From Streptomyces bikiniensis (GTDB lineage: Bacteria; Actinomycetota; Actinomycetes; Streptomycetales; Streptomycetaceae): DNA of 64,000 bases. Positions 18,270 through 28,251 of this stretch are shown here, in pieces (position 1 is the stretch's first letter; each line of letters begins with the position of its first letter). The notes beneath the pieces were generated by a model. That model did not search any database. It had not been told where the DNA came from and worked only from the letters and a program-made list of their open reading frames with translations. The translations under genes were made by a program, and so were the position numbers. The stretch is taken from positions 186,001 to 250,000 of the forward strand of contig JNWL01000001.1 of NCBI GenBank assembly GCA_000716465.1. Reading direction: 5' to 3'.

Positions 18270-19307
18270 TCAGCCCGCGCGGTACGCGCTCCAGTGCTGG
18301 CTCATCCGGGACACCTGGCCCGCGGTGAACTGGTACATGCAGGAGTCGTACGTGTAGTCCATGAAGTTGTGGATCGGGTCCGCGCCCGCCGTGGTGCAGG
18401 TGTCGCGGCCCGTCGGGCACTCGTACGCCGGGCTCGACTCGGCCGGGGTGTCGGCCACGGAGTCGCCGCTGCCGCCGCAGCCGCCCTGGAAGGTGTGGTA
18501 CAGCCCCATCCAGTGGCCGACCTCGTGCGTACCGGTGTCGCCCTGGTTGTAGTTGGCCGCCGAGCCGCCCGGGAGCGAGGCGTCCAGGACGACGACGCCG
18601 TCCATCTTCGGCTGGGACTTGTACGAGGACGGGAAGGTCGCCCAGCCGAGGAGGCCGCCGCTCAGCTTGGCGGTGTAGAAGTTCAGCGCGCCCGCGCCGC
18701 CCTTGCGGAGGGTCTGCTTCATCTGCTTCTCGGCGCTGGAGCCGGAGGCGAGGTTGTACCAGCTGGAGTTGTCCGTGTAGTCGGTTCCGGCCAGCGTGAA
18801 CCGGAAGTTGGTGTTCACGTTGCCGGTGCCCTGACCGCCGTAGGCCGCGTTGAGGACCGCGATCTGGCTGTTGATGGCGGAGGCGGAGAGCTTGCCCGTG
18901 TTCCCGGAGTGGATGACGTGGAAGTAGACGGGGACGGTGACCGCGGCGGCGGCCCGGCCCGAGGCGGCGGCCCGGGCGGCGCCGGCGGTCGCGGCCGGGG
19001 AGAGCGACGCCAGTCTCTTCCGGAGGTCCGCGTCCATCGCCTTGGCCTGGGCGGCCGAGACCTCGTTGGGCTCGGCGGCGTGGTGGTCGGCGCCGCGTGC
19101 CTTGCGGGCGCCGGAGAGGGCACCGGAGTGGGCACCGTCCTCGCACTCCTCGGCGGAGGCGGAGAGGGAGGCGGCGGCGCGGTCGGCGGTGGAGGCGCCG
19201 GTGGCGACGGGGGCCGAGAGCGGGGCAAGGGCCAGGGTTCCGGCCATGGCGGCGGTACCGATGACACGACGTGACATACGCGGGGATATACGGGCAAGAG
19301 CACGCAT
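18270..19307 (-). CDS. Secreted zinc metalloprotease, M43 (pappalysin-like) type
   Basis: 345 residues. A basic N-terminus and hydrophobic stretch ([20 protein letters not shown] then [15 protein letters not shown]) form a signal peptide. A propeptide-like Ala/Ser-rich region follows. The catalytic zinc motif [13 protein letters not shown] fits HExxHxxGxxH. Downstream, [15 protein letters not shown] gives the Met-turn of metzincin-like enzymes. Several Cys ([19 protein letters not shown]) probably form disulfides outside the cell. No partner gene is evident; a role in extracellular protein degradation is inferred. Confidence 0.9.
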   Translation of the reverse strand: MRALARISPRMSRRVIGTAAMAGTLALAPLSAPVATGASTADRAAASLSASAEECEDGAHSGALSGARKARGADHHAAEPNEVSAAQAKAMDADLRKRLASLSPAATAGAARAAASGRAAAAVTVPVYFHVIHSGNTGKLSASAINSQIAVLNAAYGGQGTGNVNTNFRFTLAGTDYTDNSSWYNLASGSSAEKQMKQTLRKGGAGALNFYTAKLSGGLLGWATFPSSYKSQPKMDGVVVLDASLPGGSAANYNQGDTGTHEVGHWMGLYHTFQGGCGGSGDSVADTPAESSPAYECPTGRDTCTTAGADPIHNFMDYTYDSCMYQFTAGQVSRMSQHWSAYRAG

Positions 19308-19494
19308 GGTGACTCCTCGTGGGGGGTGCGCGGAGGAACTTCCTCCGCCACGCCGGGGAGATTACGCGTCCATGTCAGCCTCCATTGAGCAGTGATCAAG
19401 CCCAATCATCCGTGGGGCAATTCGGTGCAACGGGAAGAAAATCTTCCGCGTCTTCCGGAGTTTGAGACGCCGACGTAATGGATCGGAGGACGGA

Positions 19495-19540
19495 GGCGGG
19501 TGGTGTGTCCGGATTCGATCGCCGGAATCAGCCACCCGCC
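19495..19540. repeat. Nested inverted repeat in the metalloprotease-phoD gap
   Basis: GGCGGGTGG (19495-19503) pairs with CCACCCGCC (19532-19540). Inside are TCCGG (19508-19512) and CCGGA (19522-19526). The surrounding gap (19308-19602) is less GC-rich and holds no gene that I can support. It could be a second terminator for phoD or a regulatory structure upstream of the protease gene. Confidence 0.5.
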
Positions 19541-19550
19541 GTAGCCGTGT

Positions 19551-19574
19551 GATCTCCCGTTAACAGAGGAGATC
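19551..19574 (-). terminator. Short hairpin downstream of phoD
   Basis: GATCTCC (19551-19557) and GGAGATC (19568-19574) form a 7-bp stem about 30 bases beyond the phoD stop on the minus strand. Confidence 0.4.
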
Positions 19575-19602
19575 TTGGCTGAAAATAACCCCCCAGGAGT
19601 GG

Positions 19603-21252
19603 TCAGAGGACCGGCTGGTCCACCCGCTCGACGCGCTGCGTTCCGCTCCGCGTCCGGTACGAGCGCGCCCAGGCCGCCGTCGCGTCCGGGTCCGCCTTGT
19701 CGGAGACCGTGTAGTAGTCCATCTGCGAACGGGCGGCGGTCACATCGAGGACGCCGTAGCCGTGGTGGTCCATGTCCACCCACTTCACGTGGCGGTTGGC
19801 GGCCTTCACCGCGGTCGCCGCCACCGCCGAGAGCGTCCCCGGCGCCACGTGCAGCAGGTCGTCCAGGTTGTCCGAGGTCACCGAGGTGACCACGAACTCG
19901 GTCGCCGCCGAGGCCGAGAGCGGATACGTCGCGGCCTTCACCGGCACGTCGTTGGCCCAGGCCATGTGGATGTCACCGGTCAGGAAGACCGTGCTCCGGA
20001 CACCCCGCGAGGTCAGGTGCGCGAGCAGTTCCTTCCGGTCGTCCGTGTACCCGTCCCACTGGTCGGCGTTGACCGCGAGCCCTTCCCCGGGCAGCCCCAT
20101 CAACTCCGCGAGCGGCGCCAGGAGGTGGGCGGGCAGGGCACCGAAGGCGACCGGCGAGATCATCACCGAGGTGCCGACCAGCTGCCAGGTCGCGTCCGAA
20201 CCGGCCAGGCCCGCCTTGAGCCAGTCCAGCTGGGCGCGGCCCGTGATGCTCCGCTCCGGGTCGTCCACCGCGCCGCTGCCCGCCTTCGCCTGCGCCGAGC
20301 GGAACGACCGCAGGTCGAGCAGGTGCAGATCGGCCAGCCTGCCGAAGCGCAGGCGCCGGAAGACCGTGCCCTCGGTGGAGGCCCGGACCGGCATCCACTC
20401 GAAGTACGCCTGCTTGGCGGCCGCGACCCGGGCCGCCCACGCGCCCTCGGCGCCGGGGGTGTGGTTCTCGGCCCCGCCCGTCCACGCGTCGTTGGCGAAC
20501 TCGTGGTCGTCCCAGATGGCGATCACCGGGTGCGCCGCGTGCAGGGCCCGCAGGTCGGGGTCCGTCTTGTACGTCCCGTGCCGGGCGCGGTAGTCGGCGA
20601 GCGAGACGGTCTCGTGGCGCGGCTCGTGGGCCCGGACGGTGTACTTCGCGTCGGGGTAGACGCCGCTGGCGTACTCGTAGAGGTAGTCGCCGAGGTGGAG
20701 CACCGCGTCCAGGTCGGCGCGGGCGGCGAGGTGGCGGTACGCGGAGAAGTGCCCGGCCTCCCAGTTCGCGCAGGAGACCACGCCGAAGCGCACGCCGGGC
20801 GCGGCCTCGTCGGCGGCCGGGGCGGTACGGGTCCGGGCGGGCGGCGAGACCGTGCCGTCCACGGTGAAGCGGAACCAGTAGGCGGTGGCCGGACGCAGAC
20901 CCCGGACGTCCGCCTTCACGGTGTGGTCGGCGGCGGCGCTCGCCGTGGTCGTGCCGGAGGCGACGACCCGGGCGAAGGCGCGGTCCTCCGCGACCTCCCA
21001 GCCGACCCGGACGTCGGGGCCGAGTCCGGAGCCGGGCACGGCCTCGGGGACGGGGGTGACGCGCGTCCAGAGCAGGACGCCGTCGGGCAGCGGGTCGCCG
21101 GAGGCGACGCCGTGGAGGAAGGCGGGCGCCCCGGTCCCCGCGAGGGCGGGGGAGGCGGCGCCCAGGAGCGCGGGCGCGGCGACGGCGGTGGCGGCGGCGG
21201 CCTTCACGACCGTGCGGCGGGTGGGGGCGGGAGATATGAAACGACTGGTCAC
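19603..21252 (-). CDS. phoD: PhoD-type alkaline phosphatase/phosphodiesterase, Tat-exported
   Basis: 549 residues. The N-terminus [20 protein letters not shown] is a twin-arginine signal, as expected for a metal-loaded exoenzyme. An N-terminal beta-sandwich domain (about 40-130: [20 protein letters not shown]) precedes the metallophosphatase core. The core motifs are [51 protein letters not shown] and [12 protein letters not shown]. Together these supply the Asp, Asn and His ligands of the Fe/Ca centre. It releases phosphate from extracellular phosphomono- or diesters. No pho box was confidently identified upstream. Confidence 0.92.
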   Translation of the reverse strand: MTSRFISPAPTRRTVVKAAAATAVAAPALLGAASPALAGTGAPAFLHGVASGDPLPDGVLLWTRVTPVPEAVPGSGLGPDVRVGWEVAEDRAFARVVASGTTTASAAADHTVKADVRGLRPATAYWFRFTVDGTVSPPARTRTAPAADEAAPGVRFGVVSCANWEAGHFSAYRHLAARADLDAVLHLGDYLYEYASGVYPDAKYTVRAHEPRHETVSLADYRARHGTYKTDPDLRALHAAHPVIAIWDDHEFANDAWTGGAENHTPGAEGAWAARVAAAKQAYFEWMPVRASTEGTVFRRLRFGRLADLHLLDLRSFRSAQAKAGSGAVDDPERSITGRAQLDWLKAGLAGSDATWQLVGTSVMISPVAFGALPAHLLAPLAELMGLPGEGLAVNADQWDGYTDDRKELLAHLTSRGVRSTVFLTGDIHMAWANDVPVKAATYPLSASAATEFVVTSVTSDNLDDLLHVAPGTLSAVAATAVKAANRHVKWVDMDHHGYGVLDVTAARSQMDYYTVSDKADPDATAAWARSYRTRSGTQRVERVDQPVL

Positions 21253-21350
21253 GGGCAGTCAGATTACTGACGGGTATGCCCAGGGGGCAGGCGAAATCCG
21301 GAAGTTCGCCGGCCGGTCGCCGCCCGGTGGCCCGGACGCCACCCCTGGAC

Positions 21351-21435
21351 GCACCTCGGTCGCGGAAGCACCTCGGCTCCGGAGGCATCCCGGCCGCGAA
21401 GGCACCTCGACTCCGGAGGCACCTCGGCCCCGGAC
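21351..21435. repeat. Tandem array, 17-bp period, five copies
   Basis: Units begin at 21351, 21368, 21385, 21402 and 21419, with the pattern gcacctcggctccggag and one to five substitutions each. The array lies between phoD and the DsbA-like gene and runs into the terminator stem. Confidence 0.8.
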
Positions 21436-21453
21436 CGGGTGGGTCCGGGGCCG
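21425..21453 (-). terminator. Terminator after the DsbA-like gene
   Basis: CGGCCCCGGACC (21425-21436) and GGTCCGGGGCCG (21442-21453) form a perfect 12-bp stem with a 5-base loop, 31 bases beyond the minus-strand stop. Confidence 0.75.
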
Positions 21454-21483
21454 AAAGGGGTTCGGCGGGGTCGGCGGTGGGCG

Positions 21484-22299
21484 TCAGCCCTTGAGGGCCG
21501 CCGTGATCGCCGTGGTGAACTGCTCCGCGGTCATCGGCGGGTTGTCGGTGCCCTGGACCGTCACGGGCTTGCCGTCCATCTTCAGCGTCGGGGTACCCTT
21601 CACCCCGCTGTCGTCGAAGGCCTTGGACATCTTCATCGCCCACGCGTCGAAGGTGCCCTCCTCGACGTTCTTCTTGAACGCGGCGTTGCCCTTGAGCGCC
21701 GGCACCGACTCCGCGACCTCCAGGAGGTAGGAGTCCTTGGCGAACTTGTCGTCGTTCTCCTCCGGGTGGAACTTCGCCGAGTAGAGCGCGGCCTTGTACT
21801 TCAGGAAGGCCTCCGGGCTCACGTCCAGGGCCGCGCCGAGCGCCGAGAGGGCGTTCTTCGAGCCCTCGCCCGGCACGGCGTTGTCGATGAAGGTCGCGCC
21901 GACGTACCGGATCTTGTACTTGCCGGCCTCGACGTCCTTCTCGATCGTGGAGCCCACGGACTGCTCGAAGGTCGCGCAGACCGGGCAGCGCGAGTCCTCG
22001 TACAGCTCCAGGGTCTTCTTCGCGGACGCCTCGCCGACGACGACCGTCGTGCCGTTCGCGCCCGAGGTGTTCTTCGGGGCCGTGACGGTCGTCGCCTCGG
22101 CCGCCGCCTCCCACTGGGAGGGCTTGTTGGCCTGCACCACCGCGTAGCCGACGCCGCCGGCGAGGGCCAGGACGGCGACGGCCGAGCCGGCCACGACGAG
22201 CTGCCGGCGCGCCCGGTCCTTCTTCGCCTGGCGCTCGCGCTCCTGGCGCAGCCGCTCGCGGGCGGCCGCCTTGTTGGCCTGGTTGTTGCGTGCACTCAT
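21484..22299 (-). CDS. Membrane-anchored DsbA/thioredoxin-like oxidoreductase
   Basis: 271 residues. A strongly basic cytoplasmic N-terminus (about 30 residues of Arg, Lys, Gln and Asn) is followed by one transmembrane helix (LVVAGSAVAVLALAGGVGYA) and an extracytoplasmic thioredoxin domain. The redox motif is CPVC in YEDSRCPVCATFEQSV, and the cis-Pro loop is VKGTPTLKMDGKPV. It probably forms or reshuffles disulfides in exported proteins. The neighbouring secreted metalloprotease has several Cys. A similar protein is encoded at 53456. Confidence 0.88.
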   Translation of the reverse strand: MSARNNQANKAAARERLRQERERQAKKDRARRQLVVAGSAVAVLALAGGVGYAVVQANKPSQWEAAAEATTVTAPKNTSGANGTTVVVGEASAKKTLELYEDSRCPVCATFEQSVGSTIEKDVEAGKYKIRYVGATFIDNAVPGEGSKNALSALGAALDVSPEAFLKYKAALYSAKFHPEENDDKFAKDSYLLEVAESVPALKGNAAFKKNVEEGTFDAWAMKMSKAFDDSGVKGTPTLKMDGKPVTVQGTDNPPMTAEQFTTAITAALKG

Positions 22300-22378
22300 G
22301 ATCTTTTCTCCGTGGGGATCCGCCGGGCGCGAAGGGCCCGGGAAAGAAAAAGGGGGGAGGGGGGACCGCGGGGCCCGC

Positions 22379-23065
22379 TCAGACGAGAGCGAGGCCCGGA
22401 CGCGGCGGCCCCCGCCGCCCCACGGAGTGCACGAGGAGCCGGGTGCGCGAGGACCGGAGCGGGCCCCCGGGACGCCCGGTGCGCCGGGGCGCCGGACCAC
22501 CCGTACGGAAGAAGGCCGCCACGAGCAGCAGCGGCCGGAACGCGAAGGCCTCCACCGCGCGGACCAGCCGGACGAGGGCCCGCTCCCCGCCGCGCAGCCA
22601 GCACGCCGCCGAGAACCCGACGCCCACGTGGGCCAGGAGCAGCAGCCACGGCAGCGCCGGGTCGGGGGAGGAGAGGAGCGCGGTCGCGTGCCCGCCCTCC
22701 GGGGCCGCCACACCGGGCAGCGGGGCCCCGACGGGGCCGCCGCAGAAGACCTCCACGCCCACCGCGCGCAGCGATCCGGAGACCGGGCCGCCGGCGGGGC
22801 CGTAGCAGACCGTCTGACCGCTGGTGAAGAGGGTGTCGGCCGCCAGCTCCAGCGGGACGAGGAGCCCGGCGATCGGACCGAGGCCGCGCTCGCGGCCGGC
22901 CAGCGCGTACGCCACGGCGAAGACGCCGGCGGCGACCGGGACGACCGTCCCTACCGGAAGCGGCACGCCCGAGAGCAGCACGTGGGACGCCACGGACAGC
23001 GTCACGACCAGTGCCGTGAAGAACGCCGCCCGCAGCGCCCTCAGCTGCGTCCCTGCCGTGTCCAT
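22379..23065 (-). CDS. Integral membrane protein of unknown function
   Basis: 228 residues from the ATG that gives MDTAGTQLRALRAAFFTALV. There are four or five hydrophobic segments, including VTLSVASHVLLSGVPLPVG, TVVPVAAGVFAVAYALAG and LPWLLLLAHVGVGFSAACWL, and a basic Pro/Arg-rich C-terminus. The loop with VCYGPAGGPV and EVFCGG holds two Cys and presumably faces outside. I do not recognise the family. It lies 79 bases upstream of the DsbA-like gene in the same direction, so the two may be cotranscribed. Confidence 0.7.
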   Translation of the reverse strand: MDTAGTQLRALRAAFFTALVVTLSVASHVLLSGVPLPVGTVVPVAAGVFAVAYALAGRERGLGPIAGLLVPLELAADTLFTSGQTVCYGPAGGPVSGSLRAVGVEVFCGGPVGAPLPGVAAPEGGHATALLSSPDPALPWLLLLAHVGVGFSAACWLRGGERALVRLVRAVEAFAFRPLLLVAAFFRTGGPAPRRTGRPGGPLRSSRTRLLVHSVGRRGPPRPGLALV

Positions 23066-23102
23066 CGTCCAGGAGTGTGCCACGCGGGCGCGTAAGGGGT
23101 CA

Positions 23103-24461
23103 CTAAAGGGAAACTGTGGACGTCTCCCCGGGGCCCCGGAGCCCCGGGATCCGGCCGTTGCGGAAGAGGTCCACGAAGATCTGGTGGTCCGCCCGGGCAC
23201 GGGCCCCGTAGGCGTGCGCGAAGTCCACGAGCAGCTCCGCGAAGCCCTCCCCGTCGTCGCCGATCGCCGCGTCGATGGCCCGCTCCGTCGAGAACGGCAC
23301 GAGCGAGTGGCCGCTGGAGTCGTCCGCCGCCGCGTGCATGGTGGCCGTCGCCCGGCCCAGGTCCGCCACGGTCGCCGCGATCTCGGCCGGGTCGTCGATG
23401 TCCGACCAGTCCAGGTCCACCGCGTACGGCGAGACCTCCGCCACCAGCTGCCCGGCGCCGCCCAGCTCCGTCCATCCCAGCCAGGGGTCCGCGTGCGCCT
23501 GGAGCGCCCGCTGCGAGATCACGGTCCGGTGCCCCTCGTGCCGGAAGTAGTCCCGCACCGCCGGGTCCGTCACGTGCCGGGAGACCGCCGGGGTCTGCGC
23601 CTGCTTGAGGTAGATCACGACGTCGTTCTCCAGGGCGTCGCTGTTGCCCTCCAGGAGGATGTTGTACGAGGGGAGGCCGGCCGAGCCGATGCCGATCCCG
23701 CGCCGCCCGACCACGTCCTTCACCCGGTACGAGTCGGGGCGGGCCAGGCTGGACTCCGGCAGGGTCTCCAGATAGCCCTCGAAGGCCGTCAGGACCTCGC
23801 GGCGGGTGTCCGCGTCCAGCGCGAGCGCGCCGCCGCCCGCCGAGAAGCGGCGCTCGAAGTCCCGGATCTCGGTCATCGAGTCGAGCAGCCCGAAGCGGGT
23901 CAGCGACCGGGCCCGGCGCAGGGCGCCGAGCAGCGGCCCGGCGGCGGTCCCCAGGGTGAAGCCGGGCGCCTCGTCGTCCTCGGCGCCGGTCGCCAGGGCG
24001 TGGATCCGCTCCCGGTAGGCGGCGGCGCAGATCCGCACCAGCTCGGTGATCTGCCGGTCGCTGAGCGCCTTGGCGTAGCCGATCAGGGCGAGCGAGGCCG
24101 CGAGCCGCTTCAGGTCCCAGGTGAACGGGCCCACGTAGGCCTCGTCGAAGTCGTTGACGTTGAAGACCAGGCGCCCGTTGGCGTCCATGTACGTGCCGAA
24201 GTTCTCGGCGTGCAGGTCGCCGTGGATCCAGACCCGGCTGGTGCGCCCGTCCAGGTACGGCCCGCCGTCCGCCTCCCGCTCCAGGTCGGAGTAGAACAGG
24301 CAGGCGGTGCCCCGGTAGAAGGCGAAGGCGGATCCGGCCATCTTGCGGAACTTGACCCGGAAGGCGGCCGGGTCGGCGGCGAGCAGCTCCCCGAAGGCGG
24401 TGTCGAAGACGGCGAGGACGTGCTCGCCGCGCTCGGCGGCGGTGGGCTGGGGGACCGACAT
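23103..24461 (-). CDS. DUF2252 family protein (kinase-like fold)
   Basis: 452 residues. The ATG used here has aggagg 8 bases upstream; an in-frame ATG 14 codons earlier lacks this. Motifs resemble aminoglycoside-phosphotransferase folds: VWIHGDLHAENFGTYMD (the HGDxHxxN catalytic loop) and FNVNDFDEAYVGPFTWDLKR (a DFD-like metal-binding site). Other blocks are VKDVVGRRGIGIGSAGLPS and YNILLEGN. This suggests ATP-dependent phosphotransfer to an unknown substrate; no activity is established. It is divergent from dnaE with a 179-base shared upstream region. Confidence 0.85.
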   Translation of the reverse strand: MSVPQPTAAERGEHVLAVFDTAFGELLAADPAAFRVKFRKMAGSAFAFYRGTACLFYSDLEREADGGPYLDGRTSRVWIHGDLHAENFGTYMDANGRLVFNVNDFDEAYVGPFTWDLKRLAASLALIGYAKALSDRQITELVRICAAAYRERIHALATGAEDDEAPGFTLGTAAGPLLGALRRARSLTRFGLLDSMTEIRDFERRFSAGGGALALDADTRREVLTAFEGYLETLPESSLARPDSYRVKDVVGRRGIGIGSAGLPSYNILLEGNSDALENDVVIYLKQAQTPAVSRHVTDPAVRDYFRHEGHRTVISQRALQAHADPWLGWTELGGAGQLVAEVSPYAVDLDWSDIDDPAEIAATVADLGRATATMHAAADDSSGHSLVPFSTERAIDAAIGDDGEGFAELLVDFAHAYGARARADHQIFVDLFRNGRIPGLRGPGETSTVSL

Positions 24462-24640
24462 CGGGATGCCTCCTGGTACGGGACGTGCACGCAGAGTGTT
24501 CACGACAAAAGGGACAGGTATTCCCCATCCCCCAACGCGCGACCCTAGCCCCCGGGTGCCCCGTCCGACCCTCCCGCCCGACTAGACTCCGACACCGTCC
24601 CCCGCAGCCTGCCCCTCGTCGTTCCCGGAGGCCTTCCGCC

Positions 24641-27600
24641 GTGACCAAGCCGCCCTTCACGCACCTCCACGTCCACACCCAGTACTCGCTGCTGGACGGT
24701 GCCGCGCGGCTCAAGGACATGTTCAACGCGTGCAACGAGATGGGCATGACGCACATCGCCATGTCCGACCACGGCAACCTGCACGGCGCGTACGACTTCT
24801 TCCACTCGGCCAAGAAGGCCGGGGTCACGCCGATCATCGGCATCGAGGCGTACGTCGCCCCCGAGTCCCGGCGGAACAAGCGGAAGATCCAGTGGGGCCA
24901 GCCGCACCAGAAGCGGGACGACGTCTCGGGCTCCGGCGGCTACACCCACAAGACGATCTGGGCGGCGAACGCCACCGGACTCCACAACCTCTTCCGGCTC
25001 TCCTCCGACGCCTATGCCGAGGGCTGGCTCCAGAAGTGGCCCCGGATGGACAAGGAGACCATCTCCCAGTGGTCCGAGGGCCTGATCGCCTCCACCGGCT
25101 GCCCCTCCGGCGAGCTCCAGACCCGACTGCGCCTCGGCCAGTTCGACGAGGCCCTGAAGTCCGCCTCCGAGTACCAGGACATCTTCGGCAAGGACCGGTA
25201 CTTCCTGGAGCTGATGGACCACGGCATCGAGATCGAGCACCGGGTCCGCGACGGCCTCCTGGAGATCGGGAAGAAGCTCGGCATCCCGCCGCTGGTCACC
25301 AACGACTCGCACTACACCTACGCGCACGAGGCGACCGCCCACGACGCCCTGCTCTGCATCCAGACCGGCAAGAACCTCTCCGACCCGGACCGCTTCAAGT
25401 TCGACGGCACCGGCTACTACCTGAAGTCCACGGACGAGATGTACGCCGTCGACTCCTCGGACGCCTGGCAGGAGGGCTGCCGCAACACCCTCCTGGTCGC
25501 CGAGCAGGTCGACACCACCGGCATGTTCGAGGCCAAGAACCTCATGCCGAAGTTCGACATCCCCGAGGGCTACACCGAGGTCACCTGGTTCCGCGAGGAG
25601 ACCATGCGCGGCATGCACCGCCGGTTCCCGAACGGGATTCCCGAGGACCGCATGAAGCAGGTCGAGTACGAGATGGACACGATCATCTCGATGGGCTTCC
25701 CCGGCTACTTCCTCGTCGTCGCCGACTTCATCATGTGGGCGAAGAAGCAGGGCATCGCCGTGGGCCCCGGCCGGGGCTCCGCGGCCGGCTCGATCGTCGC
25801 GTACGCCATGGGCATCACCGACCTCGACCCCATCCCGCACGGCCTGATCTTCGAGCGCTTCCTCAACCCCGAGCGCATCTCCATGCCCGACGTCGACATC
25901 GACTTCGACGAGCGCCGGCGCGTCGAGGTCATCCGGTACGTCACGGAGAAGTACGGCTCCGACAAGGTGGCCATGATCGGCACCTACGGCAAGATCAAGG
26001 CCAAGAACGCCATCAAGGACTCCGCGCGCGTCCTCGGCTACCCGTACGCCATGGGCGACCGGCTCACCAAGGCCATGCCCGCCGACGTCCTCGGCAAGGG
26101 CATCGACCTCGACGGCATCACCAACCCCTCCCACCCGCGCTACAGCGAGGCGGGCGAGATCCGGGCGATGTACGAGAACGAGCCCGACGTGAAGAAGGTC
26201 ATCGACACCGCCCGGGGCGTCGAGGGCCTGGTCCGGCAGATGGGCGTGCACGCCGCCGGCGTGATCATGTCCAGCGAGCCGATCGTCGACCACGCCCCGA
26301 TCTGGGTGCGGCACACCGACGGCGTCACCATCACGCAGTGGGACTACCCGCAGTGCGAGTCGCTCGGCCTCCTGAAGATGGACTTCCTGGGCCTGCGCAA
26401 CCTCACCATCATGGACGACGCCGTCAAGATGGTGAAGGCGAACAAGGGGATCGACCTCGACCTGCTCGCCCTGCCGCTCGACGACCCGAAGACCTTCGAA
26501 CTGCTCCAGCGCGGCGACACCCTCGGCGTCTTCCAGTTCGACGGCGGCCCCATGCGCTCGCTGCTCCGGCTGATGAAGCCCGACAACTTCGAAGACATCT
26601 CCGCCGTGTCCGCCCTGTACCGGCCGGGCCCGATGGGCATGAACTCGCACACGAACTACGCCCTGCGCAAGAACAAGCAGCAGGAGATCACCCCGATCCA
26701 CCCCGAGCTGGAGAAGCCGCTCGAAGAGGTGCTCGCGGTCACCTACGGCCTCATCGTCTACCAGGAGCAGGTCCAGAAGGCCGCCCAGATCATCGCCGGG
26801 TACTCGCTCGGCGAGGCCGACATCCTCCGCCGCGTCATGGGCAAGAAGAAGCCCGAGGAGCTGGCGAAGAACTTCACCATCTTCCAGGCCGGCGCCCGGA
26901 AGAACGGCTACAGCGACGAGGCCATCCAGGCCCTCTGGGACGTCCTGGTCCCCTTCGCCGGCTACGCCTTCAACAAGGCGCACTCCGCCGCGTACGGCCT
27001 GGTGTCCTACTGGACCGCCTACCTCAAGGCCAACCACCCGGCCGAGTACATGGCGGGGCTGCTCACCTCGGTCAAGGACGACAAGGACAAGTCCGCGGTC
27101 TACCTCAACGAGTGCCGCCGCATGGGCATCAAGGTCCTGCCGCCCAACGTCAACGAGTCCCAGTCGAACTTCGCCGCCCAGGGCGACGACGTGATCCTCT
27201 TCGGCCTCTCCGCCATCCGCAACGTCGGCACCAACGTCGTCGAGTCGATCATCAAGACCCGCAAGTCCAAGGGGAAGTACTCCTCCTTCCCCGACTTCCT
27301 CGACAAGGTCGAGGCCGTCGTCTGCAACAAGCGGACCGTCGAGTCGCTGATCAAGGCCGGCGCCTTCGACGAGATGGGCCACACCCGCAAGGGCCTGGTC
27401 GCCCACCACGAACCCATGATCGACAACGTGGTCGCGGTCAAGCGCAAGGAGGCCGAGGGGCAGTTCGACCTCTTCGGCGGCATGGGCGAGGAGACCAGCG
27501 ACGAACCCGGCTTCGGCCTGGACGTGGAGTTCTCCGACGTCGAGTGGGAGAAGTCCTACCTGCTCGCCCAGGAGCGCGAGATGCTCGGCCTCTACGTCTC

Positions 27601-28180
27601 CGACCACCCGCTCTTCGGCATCGAGCACGTCCTCTCCGACAAGACGGACGCGGCGATCTCCCAGCTCACCGGCGGCGAGCACGGCGACGGCGCGGTCGTC
27701 ACCATCGGCGGCATCATCTCCGGCCTCCAGCGCAAGATGACCAAGCAGGGCAACGCCTGGGCCATCGCCACCGTCGAGGACCTGGCCGGCTCCATCGAGT
27801 GCATGTTCTTCCCGGCCACCTACCAGCTGGTCTCCACCCAGCTCGTCGAGGACACGGTCGTCTTCGTCAAGGGCCGGCTCGACAAGCGCGAGGACGTGCC
27901 CCGGCTCGTCGCCATGGAACTCCAGGTCCCCGACCTGTCGAACGCCGGGACCAACGCGCCGGTGATCCTCACCATCCCCACGGTCAAGGTCACCCCGCCG
28001 ATGGTCAGCAGGCTCGGCGAGATCCTCAAGCACCACAAGGGCAACACCGAGGTGCGGATCAGGCTCCAGGGCCCGCGCAAGACCACCGTGCTGCGGCTCG
28101 ACCGGCACCGGGTGACGGCGGACCCGGCGCTCTTCGGCGACCTGAAGGTGCTGCTCGGCCCGTCCTGCCTGGCCGGCTGA
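24641..28180 (+). CDS. dnaE: DNA polymerase III alpha subunit (replicative)
   Basis: 1179 residues. It is the catalytic subunit of the chromosomal replicase. The N-terminal PHP domain begins FTHLHVHTQYSLLDGAARLK, with AMSDHGNLHGAYDF. The palm has GPGRGSAAGSIVAYAMG (about residue 374) and the catalytic triad segment MPDVDIDFDERRR (about 413-425). Later blocks are KMDFLGLRNLTIMDDA, FQFDGGPMRSLL, YRPGPMG and AYAFNKAHSAAYG. The C-terminus has an OB fold (VTIGGIISGLQRKMTKQGN) and the tau-binding region. The GTG start was chosen because the PHP domain follows at once; upstream in-frame sequence is low complexity. Confidence 0.98.
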   Translation: MTKPPFTHLHVHTQYSLLDGAARLKDMFNACNEMGMTHIAMSDHGNLHGAYDFFHSAKKAGVTPIIGIEAYVAPESRRNKRKIQWGQPHQKRDDVSGSGGYTHKTIWAANATGLHNLFRLSSDAYAEGWLQKWPRMDKETISQWSEGLIASTGCPSGELQTRLRLGQFDEALKSASEYQDIFGKDRYFLELMDHGIEIEHRVRDGLLEIGKKLGIPPLVTNDSHYTYAHEATAHDALLCIQTGKNLSDPDRFKFDGTGYYLKSTDEMYAVDSSDAWQEGCRNTLLVAEQVDTTGMFEAKNLMPKFDIPEGYTEVTWFREETMRGMHRRFPNGIPEDRMKQVEYEMDTIISMGFPGYFLVVADFIMWAKKQGIAVGPGRGSAAGSIVAYAMGITDLDPIPHGLIFERFLNPERISMPDVDIDFDERRRVEVIRYVTEKYGSDKVAMIGTYGKIKAKNAIKDSARVLGYPYAMGDRLTKAMPADVLGKGIDLDGITNPSHPRYSEAGEIRAMYENEPDVKKVIDTARGVEGLVRQMGVHAAGVIMSSEPIVDHAPIWVRHTDGVTITQWDYPQCESLGLLKMDFLGLRNLTIMDDAVKMVKANKGIDLDLLALPLDDPKTFELLQRGDTLGVFQFDGGPMRSLLRLMKPDNFEDISAVSALYRPGPMGMNSHTNYALRKNKQQEITPIHPELEKPLEEVLAVTYGLIVYQEQVQKAAQIIAGYSLGEADILRRVMGKKKPEELAKNFTIFQAGARKNGYSDEAIQALWDVLVPFAGYAFNKAHSAAYGLVSYWTAYLKANHPAEYMAGLLTSVKDDKDKSAVYLNECRRMGIKVLPPNVNESQSNFAAQGDDVILFGLSAIRNVGTNVVESIIKTRKSKGKYSSFPDFLDKVEAVVCNKRTVESLIKAGAFDEMGHTRKGLVAHHEPMIDNVVAVKRKEAEGQFDLFGGMGEETSDEPGFGLDVEFSDVEWEKSYLLAQEREMLGLYVSDHPLFGIEHVLSDKTDAAISQLTGGEHGDGAVVTIGGIISGLQRKMTKQGNAWAIATVEDLAGSIECMFFPATYQLVSTQLVEDTVVFVKGRLDKREDVPRLVAMELQVPDLSNAGTNAPVILTIPTVKVTPPMVSRLGEILKHHKGNTEVRIRLQGPRKTTVLRLDRHRVTADPALFGDLKVLLGPSCLAG

Positions 28181-28199
28181 CCTCCCGTCGATCATGCGC

Positions 28200-28233
28200 A
28201 AGGGGCGCGCCCGTCGTCACGGGCGCGCCCCTT
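28200..28233. terminator. Bidirectional terminator between dnaE and the small hydrophilic protein gene
   Basis: AAGGGGCGCGCCCGT (28200-28214) and ACGGGCGCGCCCCTT (28219-28233) form a perfect 15-bp stem with a 4-base loop. T residues at the end on the + strand, and their complement on the other, suit both convergent genes. Confidence 0.9.
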
Positions 28234-28251
28234 TGCCGTACGCGAAAGCCG

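Noticed and set aside
24545..28201. A 1218-codon open frame on the - strand opposite dnaE
   Set aside because: Complement of dnaE, with Val/Asp/Leu/Gly-rich composition typical of antisense frames and no domains. The + strand encodes complete PolC-type motifs.
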